From: Bedellia somnulentella
Lineage: Eukaryota; Arthropoda; Insecta; Lepidoptera; Bedelliidae
Assembly: GCA_963576735.1 (NCBI GenBank)
Contig: OY755178.1
Span: 16,430,001-16,494,000, forward strand
Length of the DNA stretch: 64,000 nt
Reading direction: 5' to 3'
The notes under the pieces are model-generated. The model was not told the origin of the DNA, searched no databases, and saw nothing but the letters and a program-made list of their open reading frames with translations. Positions 41,486 to 52,797 of this stretch are shown here, piece by piece (the first letter of the stretch is position 1; each line of letters begins with the position of its first letter). Both the position numbers and the translations under genes were made by a program.

Positions 41486-41516
41486 ATAGATATATATATA
41501 TATATATATATATATA
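41486..41516. repeat. (AT)n microsatellite
   Basis: About fourteen AT units just left of the Harbinger-like relic. Confidence 0.9.
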
Positions 41517-41524
41517 GGTGATTA

Positions 41525-41955
41525 TATTGTAGCAGAAGTTTGGGTGGAATGCCTCGAGATGGCGATAAGTTTGCATTATAAACTAGGTGACATTAAAATC
41601 CAGCAAGTTGGCTCTCTATATCCAGTGTATTACTTTACTCTATGGTCGCGCCATTTGTCGCCGAGTGTAGTCGCGTACGCAACGTGCCTATTAACTGTTC
41701 TTTCTCATTGTAGTAAGAAATTCTGCATCCACCACCTTCTTTTTCTCTTACTTTTCAACACACTCAATATAATTACTGTGTACGCAGCACTAATAGCCAC
41801 AACCTCCTAGGGCGACATTTCTATAAACACTGACTAGTGTGGCCTACACAATGTTCCGGGACATGTTCCACGGCATGTTCCACGTAGTAGTCGAGGAACA
41901 TGTTCCGCAACATGTTGCTCCATTTGCCCCCTAGTGTATCCCAGGCTTTACGATA
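41525..41955 (-). mobile_element. Harbinger-like relic or MITE
   Basis: The minus strand reads EVVAISAAYTVIILSVLKSK and RKRRWWMQNF before a stop. This resembles the N-terminus of PIF/Harbinger nucleases (hydrophobic start, basic run, RRWW). The catalytic region is gone. Upstream, AACATGTTCC and its inverse recur several times. The right end reads GATACACTAGGGGGCAAATG on minus, possibly a TIR; no matching left end was found. The plus-strand frame at 41544-41810 is antisense to this. Confidence 0.4.
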
Positions 41956-42576
41956 ATGATACTCTTCAACGGTATTTTTTTTAATTGCTTATTTTTTTAA
42001 AAAGAAACAAAGAATAACTATATTTTCCTCTTCATTTCATTAGGTAATTATAGATAAAACAGAAGTTAAAAAACAATTTATGATTCTCTATTAAACGAGC
42101 AGCTATCTAAATTCATTCCGCAATGATTTGTCATAGAGCTAAATTACTCCTGGTACTGACACTATCCATTTCAAAGCCATAATGAACACAGAATTCATTA
42201 ATCTCGATTGCTATGATTTATTCTAATAAATTGAGCAATTTTCATAAGCATTCGTCAAAGCAAATGACAATAAAGCTGATTGATAAATTTGATAATATCA
42301 ATCTGAATAATAAAAGTAAGATGAAGAATTAACTTATGTAGTTCTTTATCTTACTTTGAAATTTCGTTTAAATTTACTTTATTAGTTTTGTTTTTAATAA
42401 GGTCGTGTTGATTTTTCACAAATTTATGAATTGTACGGCAAGTACCAAAACATCACTTTGTGTTTAGGAAAAATAAATAGTTTTTACTTGATTGATACCG
42501 GTTTCTGGTTAAACGGTAAGCATGAATAACTGCTTGATAGATATTCTTTCGTAACATGATCTGACACATTTTTTTA
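41956..42576. other. Unassigned AT-rich DNA
   Basis: No supported feature. Confidence 0.45.
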
Positions 42577-42672
42577 CATACATACGAATACCAACGCCGT
42601 TAGTTCTCGTTGTGGTAGGCAGAAAGTATCGATCGCCACTTTGTACGATCCTGGCAAACCTATCTAGCTGCG
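42577..42672 (-). repeat. RTE 3'-end fragment
   Basis: CAACGCCGTTAGTTCTCGTT then CGATCGCCACTTTGTACGAT and CCTGGCAAACCTATCTAGC, the inverse of the RTE end. Confidence 0.7.
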
Positions 42673-43715
42673 TTTAATTATTATTAATTATTTATTATTA
42701 TTATATATATTTTTTATACTGTGAAATATAATAGTAACTTATAGGGTATTAATGTACATGTTAAAAAAAAAACATTTATATAATAATTTTCTTTCTTGGT
42801 TTGCACTTAAAAAAGAAAACATTCGTATTTTCTTATTTTAACTTTAAGCTTTGAAATAATTTGGCTGGCATTATACAGTACTTTTGCATTCAAATTATTC
42901 GTATGCACAGTCAAATTGAAACATTCACATCAGAATTTCAATTATGATAGGCATTTACAACTTTATAGACAAATTATAGAGACATTAGAATTGTAAATGA
43001 GATTAGAATCGAAATCTAACCAAACCTTACTTTCTAGTATTGACTTTACCGAGGCGAGATATTTCAACATTGAGCAGACCTACTATTAAATAGCTCATCG
43101 CTTCATTAATAAGACTTTAAACGGTTAGCAATAAGGGTCAAATTCAGTGAGCTCATTAAAGCGGATTCGGTTCACGGGGTATTGGAAATTTCATGGAACG
43201 CCGATTGCGCCTGGTTCTCATAATAACGTGGTAACTGCTAACAGGATGGATACATGTGATTCGAAACTCTTCATTTTTTATAACGCTCTGGTAGTGATGG
43301 GTTAATCAATGCTCCAATTAGGGAATTTTGATTGATCCTTTTCAAGAGATTCAAACTTGATTGGACTCCTCATGATTTTGAAGGGCATTGGAAAAGATAA
43401 TATAAAATCTGTTATTTGACTGCAAATAACATATCAATTATATATGCTTGACAAATCTGAAGAAATGAGAACATAATGAGATGGCTAATGAACGAAAGAA
43501 AAGCGAAAAAAATAAAGCAGGATATTTTATTATGATTTATAAAATCTACGTACACAAATTGGGATTATTCAGGTAAGGATCAGATATCAAGGTAATAAAA
43601 TTTAATGAAAAAAGTAAAATGCAATAGAAGTACCTGTAATTTATTATCGAACAGAAATAATTTAATAAATAACTTCCATAGCTCAGCGGGAAGTTCACTG
43701 CTTCTAATGTTCAGA
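42673..43715. other. Unassigned, non-repetitive within the window
   Basis: No frame over 60 codons. The part 43020-43270 has more even base composition than its flanks. Confidence 0.45.
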
Positions 43716-43945
43716 GGTGTGGTTTCGGTTTAGAACATTAATGACCCATATCTCCCTTGGGTGTCGTATGAGGTGACTAAGGGTATTGGGAATTGTAAGT
43801 GGTGGTGGGGGGAAGTATTGGAAACCCATCACCAACATGAACATACTTAAAGTACTTTCAGCTTCTAAAAGTAGCTAAGAATTTTTTTTAGGTCCGGTTT
43901 TCAGTTAATTGGATTAATAGCCGTGAGTACAGTCATACTTAGGTA
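43716..43945 (+). mobile_element. SINE-A copy, old
   Basis: GGTGTGGTTTCGGTTTAGAA to TTAATAGCCGTGAGTACAG, heavily diverged. Confidence 0.6.
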
Positions 43946-44164
43946 TTTTTCATACCTTAATTTCAGGATTAGTCCCTCTATTGCATTGCTCTACGAGTAA
44001 ACCTTTCCATAATCATTAAAATTTAGTTAATACTTCCCTTCGTGGTCAACCTTTTTCAATTGTTTAAATCAACTTTGGTTGTACACTGCATCATCTTTTA
44101 CACATAAGCGTTCACGATGCACACTAGCCCACTCTATCACAAAATTACATTCCTGTCCGAGGTA

Positions 44165-44300
44165 TACAGTGCCCCCTATCACGTGAGTACACTGTCCAAG
44201 AAAAACGTGGGTACTCTGAACACTAGTTGACAATATCACGCGATGTTTAAAAGTATCAGTACCTCTGCCAACCCCTTCTGGGATATACGGGAACGTTTGA
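44165..44300 (+). mobile_element. SINE-B 3' part
   Basis: GCCCCCTATCACGTGAGTAC to CCAACCCCTTCTGGGATATA, then GGGAACGTTT. Confidence 0.75.
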
Positions 44301-45269
44301 AATTTAAGTTTCCGATGTATTTCATTTCACTGAATTCACTACTTTCATGCCTCTTTTTCTATGCTATGCCCAACATTTACTACCGTGCATGAGCGTAGCA
44401 ACCAGAACAATATTATTTATTCCATTCGAGCCTTTTCAGACAACGACTGACGACATCAAACTGTTCATGATTTTAAATCTTTCCGTTTGATATCTTTCTC
44501 CCATTTTCCGGTTCAAAAAACTTCCCAGTTGTTAAGTAATAATCCTAACTTCATGAAAAATTGTACCAACATATCACCTTTCCTTTCGCTAGAACCAACA
44601 AAAACTTAGTAATATCACTTATTATTACAAAAGTAGCTAGTTTCCTCAGAAAAATTATCGTTTGTTCTAGAAAATGTATACGAAAGTGGATAGGCGTCAT
44701 TTCGGCGTCCTCTCACGTACGGTACATAAATACTGCTGAGATACTATGAAAACATGCCGTCTTGTAGTGTGCGATTCTATGTACTAGGGTGTCATGGGTA
44801 GGTAGTATATTTCTCGGAAGTGGTGGTTTAGTAATCGCTTTACCTCTCGTGGGGATGAGCCAGAATTGATGGGTGAGTACATGCCAGTCTTGTTTTCTCT
44901 AAGGGAATAGAAACAGAGTACCTACTTCATGTAGTTACTGTTGATGCAGCTTAGGATTATCACTTTTTTATATCTAACATCGTTTGGAGAAGAACCAAAT
45001 GTACAATCACCCAACTATATTTGTATATTCTGTACAGAAGTAAGCAGTGGAACTATATAACTGTAGTCTGTGTAGTCACAAATATAGCTAGTTGACTGTA
45101 ACATTAAGTTGTTCGTATGTTGGGGTATGGAACCTACAAAGCCTATATCCCTACAGACCCTAAGTCCCTAAGTTCCTAACCCTAACCATACAAGCAAAAT
45201 AAATATATAGATAACTATGTATAATAAAATAAGTACAAGGTGAGTAAATAGATAAATAAGTAGAAAGTC
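44301..45269. other. Unassigned DNA
   Basis: The 62-codon frame at 44561 has no recognisable feature. GGGTGTCATGGGTAGG at 44790 faintly recalls SINE-A. Confidence 0.4.
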
Positions 45270-45345
45270 GTGGATCGTACTAAGTGACGATCTATAATCT
45301 CTGCCTACCCCAAAGGGACCTAATGGCGTGAATATACATATAGAT
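45270..45345 (+). repeat. RTE 3'-end fragment
   Basis: GTGGATCGTACTAAGTGACG, CTCTGCCTACCCCAAAGGGA, AATGGCGTGAATATAC. Confidence 0.7.
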
Positions 45346-45903
45346 ATATAAGTACAGGAAGCCTGTTACCATGAGCCCTAAGGTAACAGACGGATAGGGG
45401 GAAGGAAATCGGGGGTGTGCACGACGTGCAATGTGCACAGGAAAGGATTTTCTCACTGCCACTCAACCAGGCTCAGAAGAGTGATCAATAATGACGGCTT
45501 AAGGTGTCTTGGCCGCAGTGAGAGAAAGAGATTCGTCAGTCAAATGAAACACTCAGTCAAAGTTGGTAATATCGTCCAGAAAGATTAGTTATTATACTTA
45601 CTTATATATTATATTACCTCTTATATTATTATACTTCGTTTTTCAAAGAATGTATAATGTATTCGATTAAAAGCCACGTAGCTTATGGCTATCAATTATG
45701 TTACCGTATGTACACAAATATAATTGACGAATTCTGAAGCTCTTTATGTCTCTCTCGATTGTAACACAAGAAATAAAGGCAAATTTGGTGTATTTTTGTC
45801 TCATTTATTTCTTAATCAAAATTCGGTCGTCCAGTGAACTAAATTCGACCATAAATATCAATGTAACACTAAATAGCTTCTATGCTATGGATAAATCATA
45901 TTA
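45346..45903. other. Unassigned; GC-rich block 45380-45540
   Basis: GGGGGTGTGCACGACGTGCA is part of a palindrome-rich block that I cannot assign. Confidence 0.4.
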
Positions 45904-46415
45904 TGTGTTTAGTGTCGGCATATAATAGCAATACCCTATCTCTTCCCGTGGGTGTTTCGTAGTAGTCGACTAAGGGAATAGGGCTTTTACCATCTTCGCC
46001 TTTAAACCAAGCCAAGGTCTGCCGATGGATGCGTGGCCAGTGGTGAGCCTGGTCGCTAGCGTGCCGCCGTCTCGGAGCCTGCTGCAATCCGATACTAAAC
46101 AACCTTACCTAGTCAATTGGGGCTCTGGCTAGGCGGACAGTTTATTTTCCTATTATTATATGATTGTTCATCGTGGAAACAAAATGTGTTTTATTTAATA
46201 TAAACACGGCGGCGGGCGGTGATAAGCTCGCCACTCATCACGCCATGGTTTCTTGCGGGGCGAAAAGTGGGCTGGGGAGGCCCATTTGAGTACGATGAAT
46301 GTATGTGGAGGAATAAATTGTAAACGAAGCTAGTGAGGTTTGCCAGGATTGCTCAAATTGGTGATATTCCTACCCCATTGGGAATTAATCGCCTAAGTAT
46401 ATGTATGTATGTTTA
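45904..46415 (+). mobile_element. Chimeric retroposon: SINE-A head, GC-rich middle, RTE tail
   Basis: 45904-45990 is a SINE-A 5' end (AGTGTCGGCATATAATAGC). A GC-rich middle follows (GTGGCCAGTGGTGAGCCTGG, then GGCGGCGGGCGGTGATAAGC). The end at about 46325-46415 is RTE-like: GAAGCTAGTGAGGTTTGCCA, CTACCCCATTGGGAATTAA and (TATG)n. The pieces are collinear and in one orientation. It may be one composite non-autonomous RTE or three adjacent insertions. Confidence 0.55.
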
Positions 46416-46776
46416 TTTCAAATATAATATCACAAACAGAAAATTATTAGTTCTCTTTTTAATCATAAATTTTAACAATTTATAAAAATATATGCAAGAG
46501 TGCCAATAACATGGTATGGTACAATACGAAATGTTTATTTTATTCATATAGCGTGCTTTCTGTGCATAATTAAAATAAATAACAACGTGCACTCTCCTCT
46601 GTAGAAGCTATAACTGGGCGAAACTTTATACTCTTCCATCCGCAGAATTTCCGTAAAAAGGAGTCCAAATTTTACTACGTATTAATTAGAAAATAACTTA
46701 AACTGATGCCCAAGCATATGTTAGAGAAATTTAAAATAGTTGTATGGACGTAAATTAGTTAATGATTATTCTAATA
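46416..46776. other. Unassigned AT-rich DNA
   Basis: No supported feature. Confidence 0.45.
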
Positions 46777-46861
46777 TACATACATACATACATCTACTCA
46801 CGGCGATAAATCCCTTGGAGGGGTACCCAGAGCTAGAAGATTATAAATTCCTCAGCCACTT

Positions 46862-46995
46862 TAAAGCGCAGATTATATCACAATAATTTATTTAATTGGT
46901 TTCCCAAGAGACAGGCTGTGCTTAGTTTGGGAACCCCTGTAAATCGACAATGCTGTATTTCTTTTAATAAACGTATTTTTACTTTACTTTACTTT
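46862..46995 (+). repeat. Short LINE/SINE 3' end with (TTTAC)n tail
   Basis: Hairpin-like CCCAAGAGACAGGCTGTGCT then TAGTTTGGGAAC, AATAAACGTATTTTTAC and TTTAC repeats. Confidence 0.7.
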
Positions 46996-47052
46996 ACTTT
47001 TGGAAGTTGGTGAGGAAAAGATGGGAAAATAAAAGTTTTTGCTGATGGGTCT

Positions 47053-48117
47053 TGTAACGTTATTTCTAACTCCTGGGATGCTGTACCCAGAAGCCAGAAA
47101 TAACTAAAGAAAAAAAAAAAAGGAAACGGAAGGTTAGATAATAAATGAAAGATATATATATCACAACAATATTTAATAATAAAAAAAAAAATACACTAAA
47201 AAACACTCCTAATAAAATAATCCCCTAACTTAACAAAATTATAATATAAAAGCACTCAGCTTTTAAAACCAGCTCCTGCTGCGATGGGTGGCTCAACAGT
47301 GAGGGTTGTGATTCCAACTTGGTTGCGACTCCGGATAGGCCATCGGTGAATGCAGCTCGAAGACAAAGGGGCTGCGACTCCAGGGAGCTCGATGACAAGG
47401 AGGCTGCGACTCCAGGAAGCCCGTCGATAAAGGCAGCTGAAGAAGGGGCTGCGGCTCCGTGAAGCTTACTTCGAAGAAAAGGGGATTCAGCTCCTGGGGC
47501 GATGGGGGCATCATCATTATTATGGAAGAAACTGAAAAAAAATGTCAGAAACAATATTCTCAACGGACTTTATATATCATCAATTTATACCCGTCTGGAA
47601 TAGCAGCCTTTTATTTTTGAGCTGCCCTGGTTGACGCAAGCTTCCCGGAGTCGCAGCCCCTTATTCTTGAGCTGCCCTGGTTGAAGCAAGCTTCCCGGAG
47701 TCGCAGCCCCTTACTCTTGAGCTGCCCTGGTTGACGCAAGCTTCCCGGAGTCGCAGCCCCTTATCCTTGAGCTGCCCTGGTTGACGCAGTCAGAAAGCTG
47801 GAGTCGCAACCCTTACCCCGTCGAGCTACCCTTCCTGACGCAGGCGCCCGGAGGCGCTTGGTTCCGTTTTAAATTCGCCACCCATCGCAGCAGGAGCTGA
47901 CGCTAAAGCTGAGTTTTTTATATTATATTATATTGATAGGTTTAGTGTTTTTTTGATAGGTTTTATTAGGATTGTTTTACTGTTTCTTTTTATTTATAAT
48001 AAATGTTGTGATATATATATCTTCTATTATTCATTATCCTTTTTCTTTCTTTCTTCTTTTAGTTACTTCTGGCTTCTGGGTAGCTACAGCATCCCAGGAG
48101 TGAGAAGTAACGTTACA
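47053..48117. mobile_element. Foldback DNA element, 1,065 bp, 4-bp TSD GTCT
   Basis: The termini are TGTAACGTTA and its exact inverse TAACGTTACA. GTCT flanks both sides (47049-47052 and 48118-48121) and is single in uninterrupted SINE-A copies. Arms of about 240 bp pair with each other, including CTCCTGGGATGCTGTACCCA and CAGCTCCTGCTGCGATGGGT. The centre is GC-rich and holds a minisatellite. The minus-strand frames at 47225-47563 lie in arm and repeat and are not genes. A 4-bp TSD with TGTAAC ends does not settle the superfamily. Confidence 0.85.
47600..47810 (+). repeat. Minisatellite, unit about 57 bp, 3-4 copies
   Basis: GAGCTGCCCTGGTTGACGCA, AGCTTCCCGGAGTCGCAGCC recurs four times with few changes. 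Inverse-sense relatives (GGGGCTGCGACTCC) occur on the left side of the centre at 47325-47460. Confidence 0.85.
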
Positions 48118-48229
48118 GTCTCCAATCGCATCGCCCAAAAATCCCTTAATAAAAACCATTATTCGCCTCTTACGTACACCCACCGGAATAAATGGGGTAG
48201 TGCTATTCTAAGTCAACACTACACAGCAC

Positions 48230-48822
48230 ATTTACACATATAACCAATTTAAGTTAATTAAGTCCCTATAAATCTCAGTGAAATTCAAATAGGCTGCCAA
48301 ATGCGGGGCGGCTCCTAAAGAGTAATTTAAAATCTGATAACTAGCAATTTGAACTACTGACGATAGCATGAATAATATAACTAATGAATATAATATGTGT
48401 GCTTAGTGTACTAAGAATAAATACCATAATGAAAAAAAATTGCATTTAAATCACAGCATTCGCATAAGAAACATCAAGCAACTAAAAACTAAAGATTATT
48501 TGCCAGTTGATTACAGTTATACGACCCATCAATTTCTTCATCAAGCTTGATTAACCCAACATCTATCGTAAGTTGGCTGTATTACATGTTACAAACCATT
48601 AATTATAGTTATTTTCTAGTAGTAGGACGTACAATCATAGATGAGTATTATTTTATAAGGGCTGGGGCATAATAGTTAATCAATATTGTTATATAAACTC
48701 GTCTTTTATAAAATTATTAATAATATCTAATCAGGTGTTTATTTCTCTCTCTCTCTCTCTCTCACACACACTTAATAATTGAAAAACTATTTAACTAAAT
48801 ATAATCCAAATTAGGCAATGTA
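48230..48822. other. Unassigned AT-rich DNA with a (CT)n(CA)n microsatellite
   Basis: The microsatellite is at 48745-48772. Nothing else is supported. Confidence 0.5.
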
Positions 48823-49070
48823 CATTCATACATACATATACTCACGACCGTAAATCCCAAAAAGGGGTAGCCAGAGCTTCAGAGCTAGAAACTCCTTCAG
48901 CCACTTTTGGAAGTTGATTGGGGAAAAGATGGTAATATTAAATGTTTTTGGTGACGGGTCTCCAACCATATCGCCCAAAAATCATTTAAAAAGCCCCTAT
49001 ACCCTTAGTCGCCTCTTATGATCACCCACGGGTAGAAACGTGGTAGTGTTATTCTAAGCCGACACTACAC
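48823..49070 (-). mobile_element. SINE-A copy, full length, 9-bp TSD
   Basis: GGCAATGTA at 48814-48822 and 49071-49079. The SINE itself often ends in GGCA, so two or three bases of the repeat may be ambiguous. Confidence 0.85.
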
Positions 49071-49130
49071 GGCAATGTATGGAAACTACTAAAGGTTAAA
49101 GTGGTTGGAGACCAGCAATATTATTTCATA

Positions 49131-49371
49131 CACATACATACATATACTCACGGCTATAAATCCCTAAAAGGGGTAGCCAAAGCTTCAGATTCAGTAAATT
49201 CTTAAGTCACTTTGGGAAGTGAAGTGGGAATAAAACTGTAAAATAAATGTTGTCGGTGATGAGTCTCCAACTGCAACGCCCAAAAATAACTTAAAAAGCC
49301 CAAATACCCTTAGTCACCTCACGTCCACCATCACCCACGAGAAATAGGGTAGTGCTATTCTAAGCCGACAC
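49131..49371 (-). mobile_element. SINE-A copy
   Basis: CATATACTCACGGCTATAAA to TCTAAGCCGACACC; the last bases of the 5' end are lost. Confidence 0.75.
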
Positions 49372-49395
49372 CTTATGACTCAAAATAGATAAAAA

Positions 49396-49550
49396 CTATG
49401 AAGGAAAACATCGTGAAGAATTCTACATGACTGAATTCAGTTAGTCGTGTGACAGCCAATTGTTACAAAACGGCTATCACATGAATACACAGTCCAAGCA
49501 AAATGTACTCTGAAGACCAGGCAAACATATCACAACAATATTTAACGTGA
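49396..49550 (+). mobile_element. SINE-B middle fragment
   Basis: GAAAACATCGTGAAGAATTC, GTGTGACAGCCAATTG-like text and CCAAGCAAAATGTACTCTG. Confidence 0.6.
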
Positions 49551-49663
49551 AAATTATGAGTTTTTGAGAAAATAACTGCACTGTACATAAATCAAGCCAT
49601 CAATCAATCAGATAAATTACTCCGTGTTTCCCTACATGTCTACTTTTAGTTACTTATTTCTGT

Positions 49664-49801
49664 AGGGCAAGCACGAGCGTTGTTTAAACTAGTTATCGCG
49701 TGCGATAAAGCAGCCATCCCTTACGCACTTTCTTAGTATTATATACCGCCATCTCATTCTAACCGTTATCGTGTCGATAAAATAGCGCTCGTGCTTGCTC
49801 T
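49664..49801. mobile_element. Short MITE, 138 bp
   Basis: AGGGCAAGCACGAGCG on the left is inverted as CGCTCGTGCTTGCTCT on the right. Two ATCG-rich palindromes lie inside (TTATCGCGTGCGATAA). No clear TSD. Confidence 0.65.
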
Positions 49802-50716
49802 TCTGGATCGAAAATATATATCACCATCACAGGGATATATTTAAATTATTAATTAAACATAATTGAATTTAATTTATTTGAAAAAAAAACGGCTATATCT
49901 TGTGAATCAAAGAAAACACTGGAAACTACACCGAACATTAATTCCAATCACCCACGGGCACGGGTAACAAAAAAGGTACGCTTTCACAACGAAAATGAAA
50001 TTCAAATAAACATTTTCAAATCGAATCTTCAAAGCACATCATGAAACGTTAATTTCAAAGGTTCGCTTACTTTAATGTGTTTTACATTTCTTTCTCCCGC
50101 GCAAAACTCTGGTTAAATAATAATGGCAACGAGAAATACCGACGGTTTTGTTTTTTTAATAAAAGAACCGCGTTTTGTGTCGTTCCGTTTTTCATATCTC
50201 TAGTGCTGCTCGCGTTATTAATTATGTTCCGTTTTCATTTGATATAAACATTTTATCTCTTTTCCTCTCAAAATATACGTATGGGGAAAAAAGGGATGGA
50301 AAATCCTAACGGAATTTGAGTATTAAAATACGTTGTTTGTAAAGAATTTTCTTTCCGCGTTGACCCCTAGTCCTTACTTCTTGTGTCTAATGGCATTTTA
50401 ATTATTTATGATGGATTTGAGGAAATAAGTCAATTTAACTTTGTCTTTACAGTGACTAAAAGTAATTTAGCGTAATTAAATATATTTATTCATCACACAA
50501 ACCAAACACGGAAAGGAGAATAGGCTCTCAGTATTCGTTTTACCTGAGAATTATTATGCCTATAAATTCTTCTTCGTTTTTTTTGTTTGAACGGGGACAC
50601 TTTTCTATTTGTCCCATAGCATTTGTATACTCTGAATGGGTCCTAGGTGACTAAATAGCACTGAGTTATTAAACTGATACTGATACAACTTTATTTTTCA
50701 CCTAAAAAACTCAAAC
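49802..50716. other. Unassigned AT-rich DNA
   Basis: No supported feature. Confidence 0.45.
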
Positions 50717-50816
50717 ATTCCAGCCGTAAATCCCCGAAAGAGTTGGCAGAGGTACTAATACTTTTGAACATAACGTCACATTCTCACCTGGTGTTCAGAG
50801 CACCCACGTTTTACTA
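50717..50816 (-). mobile_element. SINE-B 3' fragment
   Basis: CAGCCGTAAATCCCCGAAAG, TTGGCAGAGGTACTAATAC, AGCACCCACGTTTT. Confidence 0.7.
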
Positions 50817-51224
50817 TTAAAACATACGGCTTACTATTTGCTCGCTCAAGGAAACTTCAATACTTTTATTACATTTATCTTAAACATTACAATATATATG
50901 TTTAACATAAGACCGTTTAATTTAAAAAGGTTTGTATTTCGCATTCTGTTTAATTCCCATCTTAGAAATAAATTTTGAAGTTGTATAGTGCACTGTATTT
51001 TATTTGTCAAACCCCTTCACTTGATACCCATATAGGATAGAAAACTGTTTATTGTTCATCACAGATAAAGACATTTTATACAGATTATTTCTTAAATAGA
51101 AGTAAAATTGCTTAAAGCAATTTCTTCCAAACAACGTTTGAATGGTGAGATCAGTACGTTAATAAAAAAAATAGGTAGATGTACAACACATAATGGAATG
51201 GGAGTACCAGTATATACATATAGG
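50817..51224. other. Unassigned AT-rich DNA
   Basis: No supported feature. Confidence 0.45.
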
Positions 51225-51300
51225 TACGTACATACATACATATAATCACGGCTATAAATCCCTAGAAGGGGTAGCCAGAGCTAAGGAATTAGAAATTCCT
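51225..51300 (-). mobile_element. SINE-A, strongly 5'-truncated
   Basis: Only the sense 3' ~75 bp (TAATCACGGCTATAAATCCC to GAAATTCCT). Confidence 0.75.
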
Positions 51301-51655
51301 TACATATAGATCGGATTGATAAAATAAGAAAACGGTTATCACCATTTTCCAGCGGCGGCTCCATCTTGGATTTCAATGTTTTAGAATAAATGGTGTTCTA
51401 CTTGTTGAGCCCTTTCATGTAATACCAATATTGATGGGATTGATAAAAACTAAGTAAACTAACTAGGTATCCGAAATTTTGTAGCGGCGGACATCTTGAA
51501 TTTATAATGATATGGAATAAACATAATTGTATTGTCATCAAAATCCAAAGTGTATACTAAGTTTCGTGTAATCGTTTGACAAGAAGGTAATTAATCAATT
51601 TGACCAAAGAAAGAAAGAATAAAAGAAACGGGGTAAGCTAAATAAAACCATTTAA
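51301..51655. other. Probable dispersed repeat, unnamed
   Basis: GCGGCGGCTCCATCTTGGAT and GCGGCGGACATCTTGAATTT recur 150 bp apart in a pattern I associate with a lepidopteran dispersed repeat. There is no second copy in the window to prove it. Confidence 0.4.
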
Positions 51656-51659
51656 AAAT

Positions 51660-51770
51660 CGATGTAAAAGAAGCTAGAAAGGTTTGCCAGGATCGTACAA
51701 AGGGGCTATCGACCGACTCTGCCTACCCCAATGGGAACTAACGGCGTGAGTATATATCTGTATGTATATA
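51660..51770 (+). repeat. RTE 3'-end fragment
   Basis: GAAGCTAGAAAGGTTTGCCA, CTCTGCCTACCCCAATGGGA, CTAACGGCGTGAGTATAT. Confidence 0.8.
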
Positions 51771-51909
51771 TGTTAATTTTACAACATTTCTCTATAATTA
51801 TAGGTTTACCTAAAGTAACAAATACATTATTTTAATCATACCTGTAAAAAAACTAACAAGAGGTACATGATTGCAAAAGCCAAGCCAACACTGTGCACGT
51901 TACTGGTCA

Positions 51910-52332
51910 TGGCTTCATCACCGCATTTCCTTTTTTAACTCTCCTTTCAATGTCTTCCTCACATTTTCCAACCCTATTAAAAAATCTCCCCAGATATACA
52001 AGGTTTTCACCTGATCCACTTTCTTACCACCCATAATAATTCACATTCTGTCATACTTTCCTCTCTCTCAAAAACCATTGTCTTGCTTTTGTCCACATTT
52101 ACTCTCATTCCCTTTCTTTCAAAAAACTTACAAACAATATTCACCATCTCTTGCAACTCATTCATTTATGATGCAAGTAACGCTTGATCGTCAGCGTATA
52201 AGTATTTTATGATGAATCCTCTCACTCTCAGTCCATAATCACCTTTGCGCTTCTCCTTTCAAACAGTCGTCCATGAACAAATTGAAGAGCCACGGTGAAG
52301 CCACACAACCCTGTCGGACACCCTTACTTTTC
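51910..52332 (-). pseudogene. RTE reverse transcriptase fragment
   Basis: The minus strand aligns with 19240-19650 of the 18.9-kb RTE: KGVRQGCVASPWLFNLFMDD, then a stretch with stops, a mutated YADD region, ERKGMRVNVDKSKTMVFERE and EDIERRVKKGNAV. Two or more stops and frameshifts break it. It has neither the 3' end nor the tail, so it is an internal relic. Confidence 0.8.
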
Positions 52333-52380
52333 ATCTTACACATGAATTTAAATGTTTGTTTAATAGTAATAATTCCTAAT

Positions 52381-52563
52381 TTAATGTTTTTTGACATGAA
52401 TTCCTCATGTGGGGATTATTACTCATAAATAAAAGATGTTATTAAAGGAAAGATTTTTTTTTTCTTTTCTTAAAGGAAAGATTTTTTTTTTCTTTCCTTT
52501 AATAACATCTTTTATTTATGAGTAATAATCCCCACATGAGGAATTCATGTCAAAAAACATTAA
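52381..52563. repeat. Perfect 73-bp inverted repeat with 37-base T-rich loop
   Basis: The arms 52381-52453 and 52491-52563 are exact inverses as far as I can read. The loop is two runs of ten T separated by a partial copy of the arm end (AAAGGAAAGA). Confidence 0.9.
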
Positions 52564-52724
52564 ATTATGTGATAGTTAGGCGTTTCCAACATTTGCATTC
52601 TATCTGAAAAGGTAGACAAGTGGCCGTCCGAATTAGTTAAAATTCGGAGGTAGGAAACGCAAACACTACTTGAACGTGTAAAAAAGAAACAAAGGATAGA
52701 GAAATTTCGCGCTGGATACCAACT

Positions 52725-52797
52725 GACACTGTAGCTCAGTTGGCAGAGCGACGGGGGCGTATACCCGAAGGTCGCGGGTTCGAACCCCGCCAGCGTC
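52725..52797 (+). other. tRNA-like block in copy 3
   Basis: Same 73 bases as 11624-11696 with one change in the acceptor stem (CAGCGTC, giving an A-C mismatch). D and T arms are intact. Confidence 0.75.

Larger units (their letters stand above)
46777..48229 (-). mobile_element. SINE-A copy split by a LINE tail and a foldback element
   Basis: Pieces at 46777-46861, 46996-47052 and 48118-48229 join into one SINE-A. The joints fall inside CAGCCACTTTTGGAAG and inside GGGTCTCCAACCGC. Confidence 0.85.

Noticed and set aside
41544..41810. An 88-codon plus-strand frame with hydrophobic parts
   Set aside because: Antisense to a Harbinger-like N-terminal relic. No independent support.
47225..47563. 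A 112-codon Pro/Ser-rich minus-strand frame with a hydrophobic start
   Set aside because: It lies in the arm and minisatellite of the foldback element. The repeat structure explains its composition.
47600..47810. CRISPR-like array
   Set aside because: The units are directly adjoining 57-bp tandem repeats without unique spacers, in a eukaryotic transposon.
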